64,000 bases of DNA, taken from Streptomyces sp. TG1A-8. Its GTDB lineage: Bacteria; Actinomycetota; Actinomycetes; Streptomycetales; Streptomycetaceae. The notes under the pieces were generated by a model, which was given only the letters and a program-made list of their open reading frames with translations, was not told where the DNA came from and made no database searches. The DNA is taken from NCBI RefSeq assembly GCF_030499535.1, contig NZ_JASTLB010000001.1, positions 3,286,001-3,350,000 of the forward strand. The letters are read 5' to 3'. Of this stretch, positions 8,753-17,915 are shown in pieces. The translations under genes and the position numbers were made by a program. How positions within the stretch are numbered: the first letter of the stretch is position 1; every line of letters begins with the position of its first letter.

Positions 8753-11700
8753 GTGAACGTGCCGCGACGTGTCGCGAACGACCCTGACGTCATTGGACAG
8801 ACCACCGGGCTGCTGGGCTTCCTCAAAGAAGTCGTGCAGAGCAGCCATAACCGTCTACGCGACGACCGCCGCTCACGGGAGCGCATATGGCTGGCGAACC
8901 TGCCCGCCTCCGTACGACGCCCGTCAGCTCGAGTAGACGGCTTGCTGCTCACACTCGAGCACGTGCCGCAGACGGCACCACCGCCCCTGCCAGAGGTGCT
9001 GGATGGATGGATTTCCGCGGAACAGTGCCAGGACGCTGATGGCGGTGATCCGCCGCTAGCACTCGAAGGGCCGGGGCGTGAGCTGGTGCGAGCCGCGGAC
9101 GGCCGTCAGTGGTGGGAGGAGGCGGAGGACCACAGCGTCCGCCGAGAGGATGCAGCCGAAGTGCTGCGGGCCTATGGTCCGTGGCTCGACCGCTGGCGCC
9201 GGTGGGCAGAGCGGGAGCGTGCGGAGCGATCCCTTCGGGAGTTGTACGAGCAGATCTACCACTGGCACCAGAAGCTGACCCAGCAGGACGACCAACTCGA
9301 ACTCGTCCTGGCGACCGGCTTGTTGACGTGGAGTGATCCGCGCGGCGACGCCGTCCATCGTCATCTGCTCACTCACCGGGTTGAGACGTCGGTTGAGCGC
9401 AAGACCGCCCGGCTGACAGTGCGGCTCATGGCCGAAGGCGCGGTGCGACTCGAGGATCAGGCGTTTCTCGACACCGATGACGGCTGGGCTCCCGAGCGCT
9501 CGGCCGCGCTCGCGGAGGAGATAGCTTCCCAGTCGCTGCACCTGCTCGGCACGGAGGCACTGGAGCAGTTGGTCCAATGGCAGGAGCGAGTGCTGCAGCG
9601 TCCGGTCGCGTTCAGCGCCGAGTGGCAGCCTCCACGCGAGCCGGAGGCAGGCGCGCGACTGACCTACGCTCCAGCCCTGGTGTTGCGTCCGCGGGACCGA
9701 AACGCCTTGCTGAGCTTCTACGACCGAATCGCGGACAGTGTGGCCTTCGAGGCGCACGCTCCCCTGGGGCTCGCTCAGCTGGTGATGACACTGGATCCGG
9801 AGGAGCGCGCGAACTGGGGTGACCGCGAGATCCCACCCCTCTTCGGGGACGACCCGCTCTTCCCTGGGAAGACCAACGAGCGACAGCGGAGTGTGCTCAG
9901 GCGCCTGGAGCACGACACAGGTGTAGTGGTGCAGGGTCCGCCGGGGACCGGCAAGACACACACGATCGCCAACCTGGTCTCCGCGCTGCTCGCACAGGGA
10001 CAGCGGGTTCTCGTGACCAGTGCCCGCGATCAGGCTCTGACGGTTCTACGAGACAAACTTCCGCCTGCTGTGAGGGACTTGTGCGTTCTCCTGCTCAGCT
10101 CCGCGCGGCAGGACGGGGCGGATGAACTGGAGCGCACGATCAATGCCCTGACTGACCAGGTCGCTGCCAGTGATCCCGAGCAGCTTCAGGACGAGATCCG
10201 TCGACTGACCGCGCGCCGTGAAGAGGTGCGGGGAAGGATCAGCACGCTCACCGAGCAGGTGATCGCGCTACGGGAGAACGAGGTCTACCGTCACCGGGAG
10301 ATCGCGCCCGGATACACCGGCACCCTTGCCGCAATAGTGCAGCGCGTCCAGGACAACGCCGCGCGTCACTCCTGGATCGGCCTGGTTCCGGATGAAGGAC
10401 CGACACCCTCCATTCCCCCGCTCTCTCCCGCGCAGGCAGCGGAACTGCTGAGCCTCCTGCGTGACGGAGCGGCTGAGCCGCGCGCGGGTGGCACTCTGCC
10501 GGATCCGGACAGCCTGCCGTCACCCGAAGATCTGGCCCAAGCCCTCGCGGCCGGCCGTATCACCGATGACGGCCTGTCCTCGGAAGCGACTGGCATTCGT
10601 GACGATCTCGCCCAGCTCGACATGTCCGTCACCGGTGAACTGACCTCGCTCGCCGGTGACTGCCGTACGGCGCTGCACCGTCTCGGTCTGCCGACATCGG
10701 CCGACCAGTGGGATACAGCCAAGTGGACCACCAAGGCCCTCTCGGACCGGCTCTCTCGCGAAAACCTCCTCCTGTGGCGTCGAGTCTCCGGATTGGCAGA
10801 TCACCTCGCCGTCATGTCCCGGCAGTTTGACGAGCAGGGAATTAAGCGCATCATCGTGCCCGAGCAGCTCTCCGTCGAGCGAGCCGATGCGATGGTCGCG
10901 ACTGGCTCTGCGCTGCGCGAGCATCTCGCCTCGGGTGGCAAGCTGCGCGCTCGCGGCAGCTTCCGTGCGTCGAAGGCGCAGAAGGCCGCTCAGGAGCTGC
11001 TCGATACGTGCACCGTAAACGGTCGCCCGCCCGAGACACTGGAGGATCTCGACTCCGTTCTCGTCCGCGTGCGCGCTCACTCCGCTGTCGCCACACTCGC
11101 GGAGCGGTGGGCGCAGGCCGGGGTCTCCATACCGGAAGGGCCGGTGGAGCTACGTCTGGCCTCTCTGGCCGAGGCTTTCGCACGCCTGGAGCACATCGAC
11201 GCGTTCGGCGCTGCACGCGAGCGCATCGACGAACTGCTCGTAGGCCACGGCCTGCACATCGCCCTCACTTCCCGCGCGGCCTGGCAGGACTTCACCAGCG
11301 CGCTGGCTGCCCTCTCCGGTCGGCGGGCGGCCGATGAAGCCATGGCTCAGCTGGCCGCATGGGAGGAGCAGCTTCATACGCCGGTGGAGGGTTCTCACTC
11401 CTCCGCCGAAGCACTGGCCGCCGCCCAGGCCATCCGAGAACAGGACATCGACCGCTACGCTAAGGAACTGGAGGCGCTGCGGGAAGCACATAGGCGGGAG
11501 CATCGTCGCCGCCGGTGCGCCGTGCTCCTGGACAGCGTCCGCAGGGCACACCCCCTGCTCGCCGACCAGCTGACGCAGACACCCGACGATCCTGCCTGGG
11601 AGGCGCGGCTGGACTCGCTGGCCGAGGCGTGGGCATGGGCTGTGGCTTCCGCGTTCGTACGCCGCCAGCGCACCCCGGGCCGCGAGCGTCAGCTTGAAGC

Positions 11701-13402
11701 GGAACTGGCCCAGTGCGAAAAGAACCTGGAGGACCTGACCGGTGAACTCGCTGCCACTTGGGGTCGGCTGCACTGCTTGCAGCGCATGACACAGGAGCAG
11801 CGGTCAGCGCTCCAGGCGTACCGCAACCACATGGCCTCGTACGGCAAGGGCAAGGGTCGCAACGCGGGCAAGTACCGTGCCGCGGCGCACGACGCCATGA
11901 GGACGGCGCAAGGAGCCGTACCCGCGTGGGTCATGCCGATCTCTCAGGTGGCCGAGTTGGTGCTGCCCAAGCGCGACGCGTTCGACGTCGTCATCGTCGA
12001 CGAGGCCAGTCAGGCCGGCATGGACGCGCTGTTCCTACTGTGGCTCGCTCCCCGCGTGATCGTCGTCGGGGACGACAAGCAGTGCGCGCCCCCGGTCAGC
12101 GGCATGGGTCGTCTTCAGGCGATCCAGGACCGGCTCATCTCTCATCTGCCGGACATGCCACCCATGCTGCGCCAGCTCTACACCCCCGCCACCAACCTCT
12201 ACCAGTTGCTCTCCACATTCTTCCCGAAGGTGATCCGGCTGGAGGAGCACTTCCGGTGCATGCCCGAGATCATCGGCTGGTCCTCCCAGACCTTCTACAA
12301 CAACAAACTGCAACCCCTGCGGCAATTCGGCGGTGAGCGCCTTGATCCGCTCGTGACGCAGTTCGTCGAAGAGGCTGTCACCCAGGGCCGCGACAGCCGG
12401 CTCCGCAACCCCAAGGAAGCCGAGGCCATCGCCGACTGCCTGGCCCGACTCGTGCAGGATCCCGCCTACCGGGACAAGACCATGGGCATCATCGCTCTGC
12501 AGGGTCCGGTCGGCCAGGTCAAGCTCCTGGAACAGCTGATCAATGAGCGTATCCCGGCGCCGGTGCGCGAGCGTCACCAGATCCGTGTGGGCAACCCCGC
12601 GTCGTTCCAGGGCGACGAACGCCACGTCATCCTGCTGTCGATGGTCGCGACCGACCCGCCGCGCATCGCGGGCGGCGCGCGCAGCGAACGGCAGGCGTAC
12701 AACGTCGCCGCATCCCGCGCCCAGGACCAGATGTGGCTCTTCTACTCGGTTCCCCCGGACCGCTTGAAGAAGGAGGACCTCCGGTTCAACCTGCTCGCTT
12801 ATATGGAGAACCCGCCCGCCGCACTGGCCAGCTCCGCCGACATCGGAGAGGTGTCGAGTGAGATCCCGCAGAAACCATTCGAATCACTCTTCGAGCAGCA
12901 CGTCTATCTACGTCTGAAGGAGCGCGGCTATCACGTCATCCCGCAGTACCCAGCGGGCAACAAACGCATCGACCTTGTCGTCGTAGGGGCACGCGGGTGC
13001 CTGGCCGTGGAATGCGACGGCGAGCGGTACCACTCGACACCCGAGCAGATCCGGCGCGACCAGCAGCGCGATCGTGAACTACAAAGAGTGGGCTGGACGT
13101 TCTGGCGCATCCGCGAGAGCGACTTCCGATTCGACCCCGACGAAGCGCTGTCCGGCCTTTGGGAAGAACTGAACCGGCTGGGGATCCATCCGGCCACGTT
13201 CGGCGGCGCCGACGACCAGTCCCGCTCGCCCTCCGCATCTGGCACTCCTCGGTGGACCCCGCTCGACCTCTCCTCCGACGAAGGGCTGGCCGAGGATTCA
13301 GCCGACGCACCCGACACCCCAGACACGACTGATCCGGTCGCTGCCCTCGACATGACCGGAGACGACGAAACCGACGGCACCAGCACGGAAGGCCCTGCAT
13401 GA
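8753..13402 (+). CDS. SF1 helicase with C-terminal DUF559/Vsr-like nuclease domain
   Basis: 1,549 residues. A GAGGGGAG ribosome site sets the GTG start. Residues 1-370 are an uncharacterised N-terminal region. The superfamily 1 (UPF1/AAA_11-AAA_12 type) motor has Walker A GPPGTGKT near 395, a long coiled, charged insertion (about 450-1,050), VDEASQAG as the DExx box near 1,082, then GDDKQCAPP, NPASFQGDE and NVAASRAQ as later motifs. Residues about 1,375-1,465 form a Vsr/DUF559-like nuclease domain with RIDLVVVG, AVECDG and WRIRESD. The Asp/Glu-bearing LVVV and VECDG strands match the PD-(D/E)xK core. An acidic tail follows. It overlaps the next gene by ATGA. Such helicase-nuclease fusions occur in antiphage systems; that role here is inferred. 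Confidence 0.8.
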   Translation: MNVPRRVANDPDVIGQTTGLLGFLKEVVQSSHNRLRDDRRSRERIWLANLPASVRRPSARVDGLLLTLEHVPQTAPPPLPEVLDGWISAEQCQDADGGDPPLALEGPGRELVRAADGRQWWEEAEDHSVRREDAAEVLRAYGPWLDRWRRWAERERAERSLRELYEQIYHWHQKLTQQDDQLELVLATGLLTWSDPRGDAVHRHLLTHRVETSVERKTARLTVRLMAEGAVRLEDQAFLDTDDGWAPERSAALAEEIASQSLHLLGTEALEQLVQWQERVLQRPVAFSAEWQPPREPEAGARLTYAPALVLRPRDRNALLSFYDRIADSVAFEAHAPLGLAQLVMTLDPEERANWGDREIPPLFGDDPLFPGKTNERQRSVLRRLEHDTGVVVQGPPGTGKTHTIANLVSALLAQGQRVLVTSARDQALTVLRDKLPPAVRDLCVLLLSSARQDGADELERTINALTDQVAASDPEQLQDEIRRLTARREEVRGRISTLTEQVIALRENEVYRHREIAPGYTGTLAAIVQRVQDNAARHSWIGLVPDEGPTPSIPPLSPAQAAELLSLLRDGAAEPRAGGTLPDPDSLPSPEDLAQALAAGRITDDGLSSEATGIRDDLAQLDMSVTGELTSLAGDCRTALHRLGLPTSADQWDTAKWTTKALSDRLSRENLLLWRRVSGLADHLAVMSRQFDEQGIKRIIVPEQLSVERADAMVATGSALREHLASGGKLRARGSFRASKAQKAAQELLDTCTVNGRPPETLEDLDSVLVRVRAHSAVATLAERWAQAGVSIPEGPVELRLASLAEAFARLEHIDAFGAARERIDELLVGHGLHIALTSRAAWQDFTSALAALSGRRAADEAMAQLAAWEEQLHTPVEGSHSSAEALAAAQAIREQDIDRYAKELEALREAHRREHRRRRCAVLLDSVRRAHPLLADQLTQTPDDPAWEARLDSLAEAWAWAVASAFVRRQRTPGRERQLEAELAQCEKNLEDLTGELAATWGRLHCLQRMTQEQRSALQAYRNHMASYGKGKGRNAGKYRAAAHDAMRTAQGAVPAWVMPISQVAELVLPKRDAFDVVIVDEASQAGMDALFLLWLAPRVIVVGDDKQCAPPVSGMGRLQAIQDRLISHLPDMPPMLRQLYTPATNLYQLLSTFFPKVIRLEEHFRCMPEIIGWSSQTFYNNKLQPLRQFGGERLDPLVTQFVEEAVTQGRDSRLRNPKEAEAIADCLARLVQDPAYRDKTMGIIALQGPVGQVKLLEQLINERIPAPVRERHQIRVGNPASFQGDERHVILLSMVATDPPRIAGGARSERQAYNVAASRAQDQMWLFYSVPPDRLKKEDLRFNLLAYMENPPAALASSADIGEVSSEIPQKPFESLFEQHVYLRLKERGYHVIPQYPAGNKRIDLVVVGARGCLAVECDGERYHSTPEQIRRDQQRDRELQRVGWTFWRIRESDFRFDPDEALSGLWEELNRLGIHPATFGGADDQSRSPSASGTPRWTPLDLSSDEGLAEDSADAPDTPDTTDPVAALDMTGDDETDGTSTEGPA

Positions 13403-14238
13403 CTCCGCAGTCCCCACTCGGCATCCTGGACGCCAACACCCTAGAGGAACTGGCCCGCGTCATCTGCGGCGACGAGCACCTCTACTACCGCAAGGGTTAC
13501 GAGATCGCCCGCTTCCTGGAGCACGCCGGCTGGCAGCGGGTGCCTGAGTACGACGGCGAGTACCGCAGGGAGTGGACCCTTGCCCGACTCACCGAGCGCC
13601 GAGAGGACCCCACGGAGCTGGAGAAGGTCCTGCTTCGGCTCGCCGACCCACGCGAGTACCTCGATGAACCGGACCAGCTCCCTGCCGTCATCTCCGCCGT
13701 CAACGCCTTCCTCATCCACGAGGGCGCCCGCCTGGAGAACCCCGGGGGCCGGCCCCGCCTGGTCGCCTGCGACCCCTCTCTCGCTCATCCGGGCAGCCAG
13801 GGCCCGGTCGAGCTCAGAGCAGCCATGACCGACCTGATCAGCGACCAGACTATGGCCGGGCTCCTCCAGCACCGCCTGGACGAAGCACGCACCTGCTACG
13901 CCAACGGCGCCCACGTCGCTGCCATCATCATGCTCGGCAGCCTCTTGGAAGGCGTCCTCGTCCATGTGGTCCAGGAACGGGGCGCGTCACTGCTCGGCAA
14001 CAAGTCCCCGGACCACGTGAATCTGGACACGCTGATCAAGATCTGCCATGACGCGGGCTGGATCGGCGCCGATGTGGAGCGCTTCTGCCACGAGCTGCGC
14101 AAGTACCGCAACTTCGTCCACCCGCGCGCCGAGATCCGAGAGGCGCACACCCCGGACCGCGACACGCTGGACATGTGTTGGCCTGTGGTCAACGCGGTCC
14201 TGAACGACCTGGCCGACTCACAGCCCAAGGCGGCCTGA
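13399..14238 (+). CDS. Protein with HEPN-like C-terminal domain, partner of the helicase-nuclease
   Basis: 279 residues, overlapping the helicase stop by four bases, so the two are translationally coupled. Residues 1-110 (LYYRKGYEIARFLEHAGW and on to a stretch around NAFLIHEGARLE) resemble N-terminal domains seen in AbiJ-like proteins; that assignment is tentative. Residues 150-279 are helical, with YANGAHVAAIIMLGSLLEGV and then RKYRNFVHP near 234-242. This gives an arginine-to-histidine spacing like the Rx4-6H motif of HEPN ribonucleases. The pair therefore combines a motor-nuclease with a possible RNase or abortive effector. The function is inferred from motifs and context only. Confidence 0.65.
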   Translation: MTPQSPLGILDANTLEELARVICGDEHLYYRKGYEIARFLEHAGWQRVPEYDGEYRREWTLARLTERREDPTELEKVLLRLADPREYLDEPDQLPAVISAVNAFLIHEGARLENPGGRPRLVACDPSLAHPGSQGPVELRAAMTDLISDQTMAGLLQHRLDEARTCYANGAHVAAIIMLGSLLEGVLVHVVQERGASLLGNKSPDHVNLDTLIKICHDAGWIGADVERFCHELRKYRNFVHPRAEIREAHTPDRDTLDMCWPVVNAVLNDLADSQPKAA

Positions 14239-14277
14239 CAACGCCAACCACACCATCCCCGCCCCGGGCTGGGCTCG

Positions 14278-14541
14278 TCAGACGAGACTCAGCACGGGGC
14301 GGCTGTCCGGCATCCCCAGCAGTTCCCGCACACGGGCTGGCTTCCATGCCAGTTCCGCAGCCAGCTCGCGGATCGTCAGTCCCGTGTCTTGCTCGGCCAG
14401 CTCGAACGCCTTGCGCAGCATCACGCGCTGCTCACCCGGAGACCCGCGCACGGACTCGGGCGCGAAGCCTGGTTGGCCGCTGAGGCGGAAGCTGTATACG
14501 CGGGGCCGCGTGGTCGACGCCCGGTTGGACAGTGAGGCCAT
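14278..14541 (-). pseudogene. C-terminal remnant of an HTH protein
   Basis: An 87-residue reading frame whose last 60 residues look coding: EQRVMLRKAFELAEQDTG, then LTIRELAAELAWKPARVREL, a helix-turn-helix. This resembles the extreme C-terminus of longer actinobacterial regulators or ImmA/IrrE-type proteins. No matching upstream portion is open on this strand beyond 14,541. It is probably a truncated remnant facing the HEPN-like gene. Confidence 0.35.
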
Positions 14542-14900
14542 ACAGCGAGTGGGTGCTCACAAGTGGATGGTCAGGAAAGAACCCCCGAGCGCCTCGCCAA
14601 ACCGGTGGAGGAGATCAACCCAGGGAGGCGTCCGCGATACCGCCGCGTCCTCAGTCCGGACTACTACATCGACAGTCTTCGACGCCGAGCCCCGGACGCC
14701 CATAGAGCCGCTGGCTGACTGCGATGCCACCCCATCTGTAAGCACCCTGTGGGCGGCAAGACTCCTTGGGAGCCATCTGGGAACCAACCCGCTCCCCGAG
14801 CCCCTTCGAGACCGCCCGAAACCACGACAGTCCGACGCTCTGACCAGGGCAGACGCCATCCAGGCTGGCAAGATCAGCACCCGAACCTCATCCTTGTCAG

Positions 14901-14947
14901 GCCGTCTTGGGAGCCGTTTGGAAGCCGACTCGGTGATCCGGCTCCCA
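14901..14947. repeat. Arm-type repeat, copy 2
   Basis: Aligns with 7,655-7,710. It has two tandem TTGGGAGCCG-like units (the second TTGGAAGCCG), then GATCCGGCTCCC in the same spacing. A third, weaker pair lies at 14,765-14,795. Together the two main copies bracket the helicase/HEPN cargo. Confidence 0.4.
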
Positions 14948-14993
14948 AACCATGGAGACTCGCAGTCCGGGATGGACTGTCGGTAGCTGTGGT

Positions 14994-14999
14994 TAGCCT
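14994..14999 (+). promoter_or_regulatory. -10 box of a probable leaderless promoter (DUF4062 gene)
   Basis: TAGCCT lies six bases before the ATG at 15,006, with no ribosome site. The arrangement is identical to those before 2,427 and 6,692. Confidence 0.45.
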
Positions 15000-15005
15000 G
15001 CTGCC

Positions 15006-15881
15006 ATGGCCATCCAGACCCTGACGCTGAGCGTCCTCATCGCTTCCCCAGGCGACACCGCTCCTGATCGCGATGTGGTGGAGGACTCCATCCGCAGTTG
15101 GAACAGCGACCACACGATGCGGCGCAAGGTCCACCTCCTTCCTCTTCGATGGGAACTGGGGGCAGTGCCGCTGGTCGGGCAGGGCGACGCGCAGGAGGTG
15201 ATCAACGCACAGTTCGCCGACGAGGCGGACATCGTCATCGCGGTGTTCAACAGCCGGCTCGGCCAGGCAACGAAGCGCGCGGTCTCCGGTACGGCCGAAG
15301 AGATCCTCAGAGCCCGTGATCGCGGTGCGGCTGTCCACGTCTTCTTCTCCGACGCGCCAATCCAGCGTGATCACGATCCGGAGCAGCTCGCTGCTCTGAA
15401 CTTGTTCCGCAAGGAGCTCCAAGAGCACGGCCTCACTGGCACCTACGCATCGGCGGATGATCTCAAGGCAAAGGTGCGGACATGCCTGGAGCACGATGCG
15501 TATGTGGCTGGCGCCCCAAAGAGTGACACGTCAGAAAGCCCACGGACGGGTGCGCTCCTCCGCTCAAGCTTTCAGTGGGACACCGAACCCAAGCAGGACA
15601 GCAAAGGTCGGGTCAGGATGCGGCGTGTGAGAGAGCGACTGCGCGTGGAGAATCTGGGTGACGTCGCTGCCGAGAACGTCGTCCTGGAGATGAAGCCCGT
15701 CGGCGAGGGCCGCAACCCGCACGTATTCGACGAACTGACCGCCGACCGCATCCCGTCCAAGTCTTTCGTTGATTTCCTCCTCGCTTCCGATATGGGGACC
15801 TCTCGTCAGGGGACGATCGTGCACCGATGGACTGAGTCGGGCACGCCGTGCGAGGAAGAACAGACGATCTCCTGGCTGTAG
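15006..15881 (+). CDS. DUF4062-type protein
   Basis: 291 residues. The N-terminal 150 match the DUF4062 fold: LSVLIASPGDTAPDRDVVED, then VINAQFADEADIVIAVF and SGTAEEILRARDRGAAVHVF. This is a Rossmann-like domain related to TIR or nucleoside deoxyribosyltransferase folds and often found as the sensor or effector of bacterial conflict proteins. Residues 170-291 form a separate beta-rich region without a known name. It stands alone between two terminator-like sites, reads toward the integrase gene and is probably cargo. Catalytic residues cannot be assigned safely. Confidence 0.7.
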   Translation: MAIQTLTLSVLIASPGDTAPDRDVVEDSIRSWNSDHTMRRKVHLLPLRWELGAVPLVGQGDAQEVINAQFADEADIVIAVFNSRLGQATKRAVSGTAEEILRARDRGAAVHVFFSDAPIQRDHDPEQLAALNLFRKELQEHGLTGTYASADDLKAKVRTCLEHDAYVAGAPKSDTSESPRTGALLRSSFQWDTEPKQDSKGRVRMRRVRERLRVENLGDVAAENVVLEMKPVGEGRNPHVFDELTADRIPSKSFVDFLLASDMGTSRQGTIVHRWTESGTPCEEEQTISWL

Positions 15882-15897
15882 GCGCATAGTGTGCTGA

Positions 15898-15927
15898 GGG
15901 CTGCTCGGGGGTGAACCCGAGCAGCCC
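15898..15927. terminator. Bidirectional hairpin terminator
   Basis: GGGCTGCTCGGG pairs perfectly with CCCGAGCAGCCC around a six-base loop, flanked by A/T on both sides. It lies between the convergent DUF4062 and integrase genes. Confidence 0.8.
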
Positions 15928-15932
15928 TTGGT

Positions 15933-17437
15933 CTACCGGCGTGCGCGCAGAAGATCGTTGAGCGCCCGTACCGGCGATGCCGGACACATCGCCAGGCGCG
16001 CGTCGAGCATCGCCTCCCACTGTTCGGTCAGGCCAGCCATGAGGCGGCGGCGCATGCCTGGGGTGACGTGGGCGTACCGCGCCGAGACCGAGCCGTCGAT
16101 GTGCCCCATCCGTTCGTCCATGAGCACCTTCTCGGTGCCGAGGTCCTCTATCATCGTCCGGTGGGTGTGGCGAAGGCCGTGGGGCGTGAGTCCCTTGGCT
16201 ATCGGGAGCCAGCAGGCGTCGGCCCGGTCGCTGGCACCCCGGCCCCGTGCCGGGACACCGGGCCACGGCTCGCCAAGTAGGGGCACCGGCCGTGGCTCCT
16301 GTGGTGCCTTCTTCGGGTACCAGCCGGAGACCGCCGGCGTGAACAGCCAGGTGGCGAAACCGTTCCTGCGCCAGTGGGCGGCATGCTCCGGTACGACGCC
16401 GCCCCGCACGAACCGGAGGTCCGCGATGGCCTGCGCGACCTTCTCTCGCGTGGCCTCGGCGACGCGTTCGGGATGGTTGAGGACGTTGGACGCCGTGCCC
16501 GTCGAGACGCCGGCACGACGGGCGACGTCGACGAGCTTCGCGCCTTGGTGGCCCCCTGTGCGGGCCGCGCCCTGTCCTCGGAAGACGTAGGTCTTGCCGT
16601 GGCAGGGGCACGGCTTGGGCTTCGTGCGGGCGATGTGGTTGGCGACGAGCGCGGACAGCCAGTCCATCGAGTCGATGGTGCGGTAGCTGTCGTCCTTCGG
16701 CGGGCAGCGCACCAGCTCCCCCGTGTCGAGCTCGTACAGCTGCCACTCGACCCGGACGGCTCCAGGGCGGACGAACGCGGTCTCCAGGCCGACGATCTCG
16801 CCCCAGCGCATGCCGGTGTACCCCTTGAGGACCACGGCGACGAACTCGTCGTCGCGGCCGGAGAGCAGGGCGGCGCGCTCGGCGGTCAGCAGGATGCCGA
16901 GCGCGTCGGTGACCACCTTCTCGGGGCCACGGTCTCGGGAGCGGCCGGCGCGTTTGCCGCGTCCGCGCCGGCGAGCGGCTGGGTTGGACGTGATCAGGCC
17001 CTCGTCGATCGCGTCCTCGAGGATCAGGTGGAGCGTCGAGCGCCAAGTCTTGACGCTGGAGGCCGCGTAGAGGGCCTTCTCCTTCTTCTCCCACAGGTCG
17101 ACGTCCGTGCGCAGGATGCCGGCGAGCGCCTTGTCCTCGAAGTCGGGGAGCAGGTGCTCCTCGATGTGGCGCTTGTAGTTCTGCATGGTGGAGGCAGCCA
17201 GGTCCTGGGCCTCGTACCAGCGGTTCGCGTACTCGCCGAAGGTCTCCTGGCCGAGGGCCGGGTCTCGCCAGTCGCCGCGACGGTACTTGTTCTCGGCCTC
17301 GGCCGCCGCCCGTTGGGCCTCGCCCTTGGTGGCGAACCTAATCGCCTTCCGTTCTCGTCGACGACCGTGTTGTGCTTGCCGGGCGCGACCTTGTACCGAC
17401 CGCGCCAGTAGTTTCCGCGCTTCTCCGCGAAACCCAA
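15933..17437 (-). CDS. int: Tyrosine recombinase (integrase), apparently frameshifted, with internal LacI-type HTH
   Basis: Site-specific integrase. A TTG start at 17,437 behind GAAGGGGA gives MGFAEKRGNYWRGRYKVAPG, the arm-binding N-terminus. The frame then breaks near 17,336-17,345, and the rest (core-binding and catalytic domains) is in another frame, restored by one extra base. The catalytic half shows TGMRWGEI (first Arg), HGLRHTHRT (HxxR) and MGHIDGSVSARYAHV (His and Tyr nucleophile). Unusually, VDVARRAGVSTGTASNVLNH, a LacI-type helix-turn-helix, is inserted between the first arginine and the HxxR box (about residues 300-348). It is either disrupted or affected by a sequencing deletion. 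It ends next to a terminator and starts 51 bases after the excisionase stop. Confidence 0.85.
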
Positions 17438-17488
17438 GTCCCGCTGTCCCCTTCTTTCTTGTCCTCGGCTACGGCAGATTCGATCGGG

Positions 17489-17869
17489 TCACACGACAGC
17501 GCTGTACTGCTGCTGTCGACGCGGCGAGCGGGCGCGTAGGCGGGTCGTCGGAGCGACGGCAGGACGGCGAGGTTGCCTGGAGCCGGTCTGCGTAGTGGGC
17601 TCGGAGAGCGGCTCGGTCGCCCGTCCGGTTGTCTGCGCAGGCTGGGCCGGCCGCTCCTCGTGGAGACGGATGATCTCGGCAAGGTGCTCGGCTGTGAATC
17701 GGTAGGCACGGCCGACCCGGGTGTGCGGTATCAGGCAGCGTCGGGCTCGGTCCTTGACCCACCACGCGGAGCAACCGAGGGTCTCGGCGATCTCGTCGGG
17801 GCGGTAGAGACGAGGCTGAGGGGCCTCGGACGGCGTGTGGGGAACGGGCGCGGGCGTGAATCGGTACAA
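17489..17869 (-). CDS. xis: Excisionase-like HTH protein
   Basis: 126 residues. Chosen start TTG at 17,869, eight bases after GGAG. It contains the MerR/Xis-type winged helix YRPDEIAETLGCSAWWVKDR followed by RVGRAYRFTAEHLAEIIRLH. The C-terminal third is low-complexity Arg/Pro/Gln. It sits directly upstream of the integrase gene on the same strand, the standard xis-int order, and probably directs excision of the element. Confidence 0.8.
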   Translation of the reverse strand: MYRFTPAPVPHTPSEAPQPRLYRPDEIAETLGCSAWWVKDRARRCLIPHTRVGRAYRFTAEHLAEIIRLHEERPAQPAQTTGRATEPLSEPTTQTGSRQPRRPAVAPTTRLRARSPRRQQQYSAVV

Positions 17870-17915
17870 GGGGGCGGCTCCTGGTCGGGAAGTCAGGGAG
17901 GGCTGTGTAGGCGGC

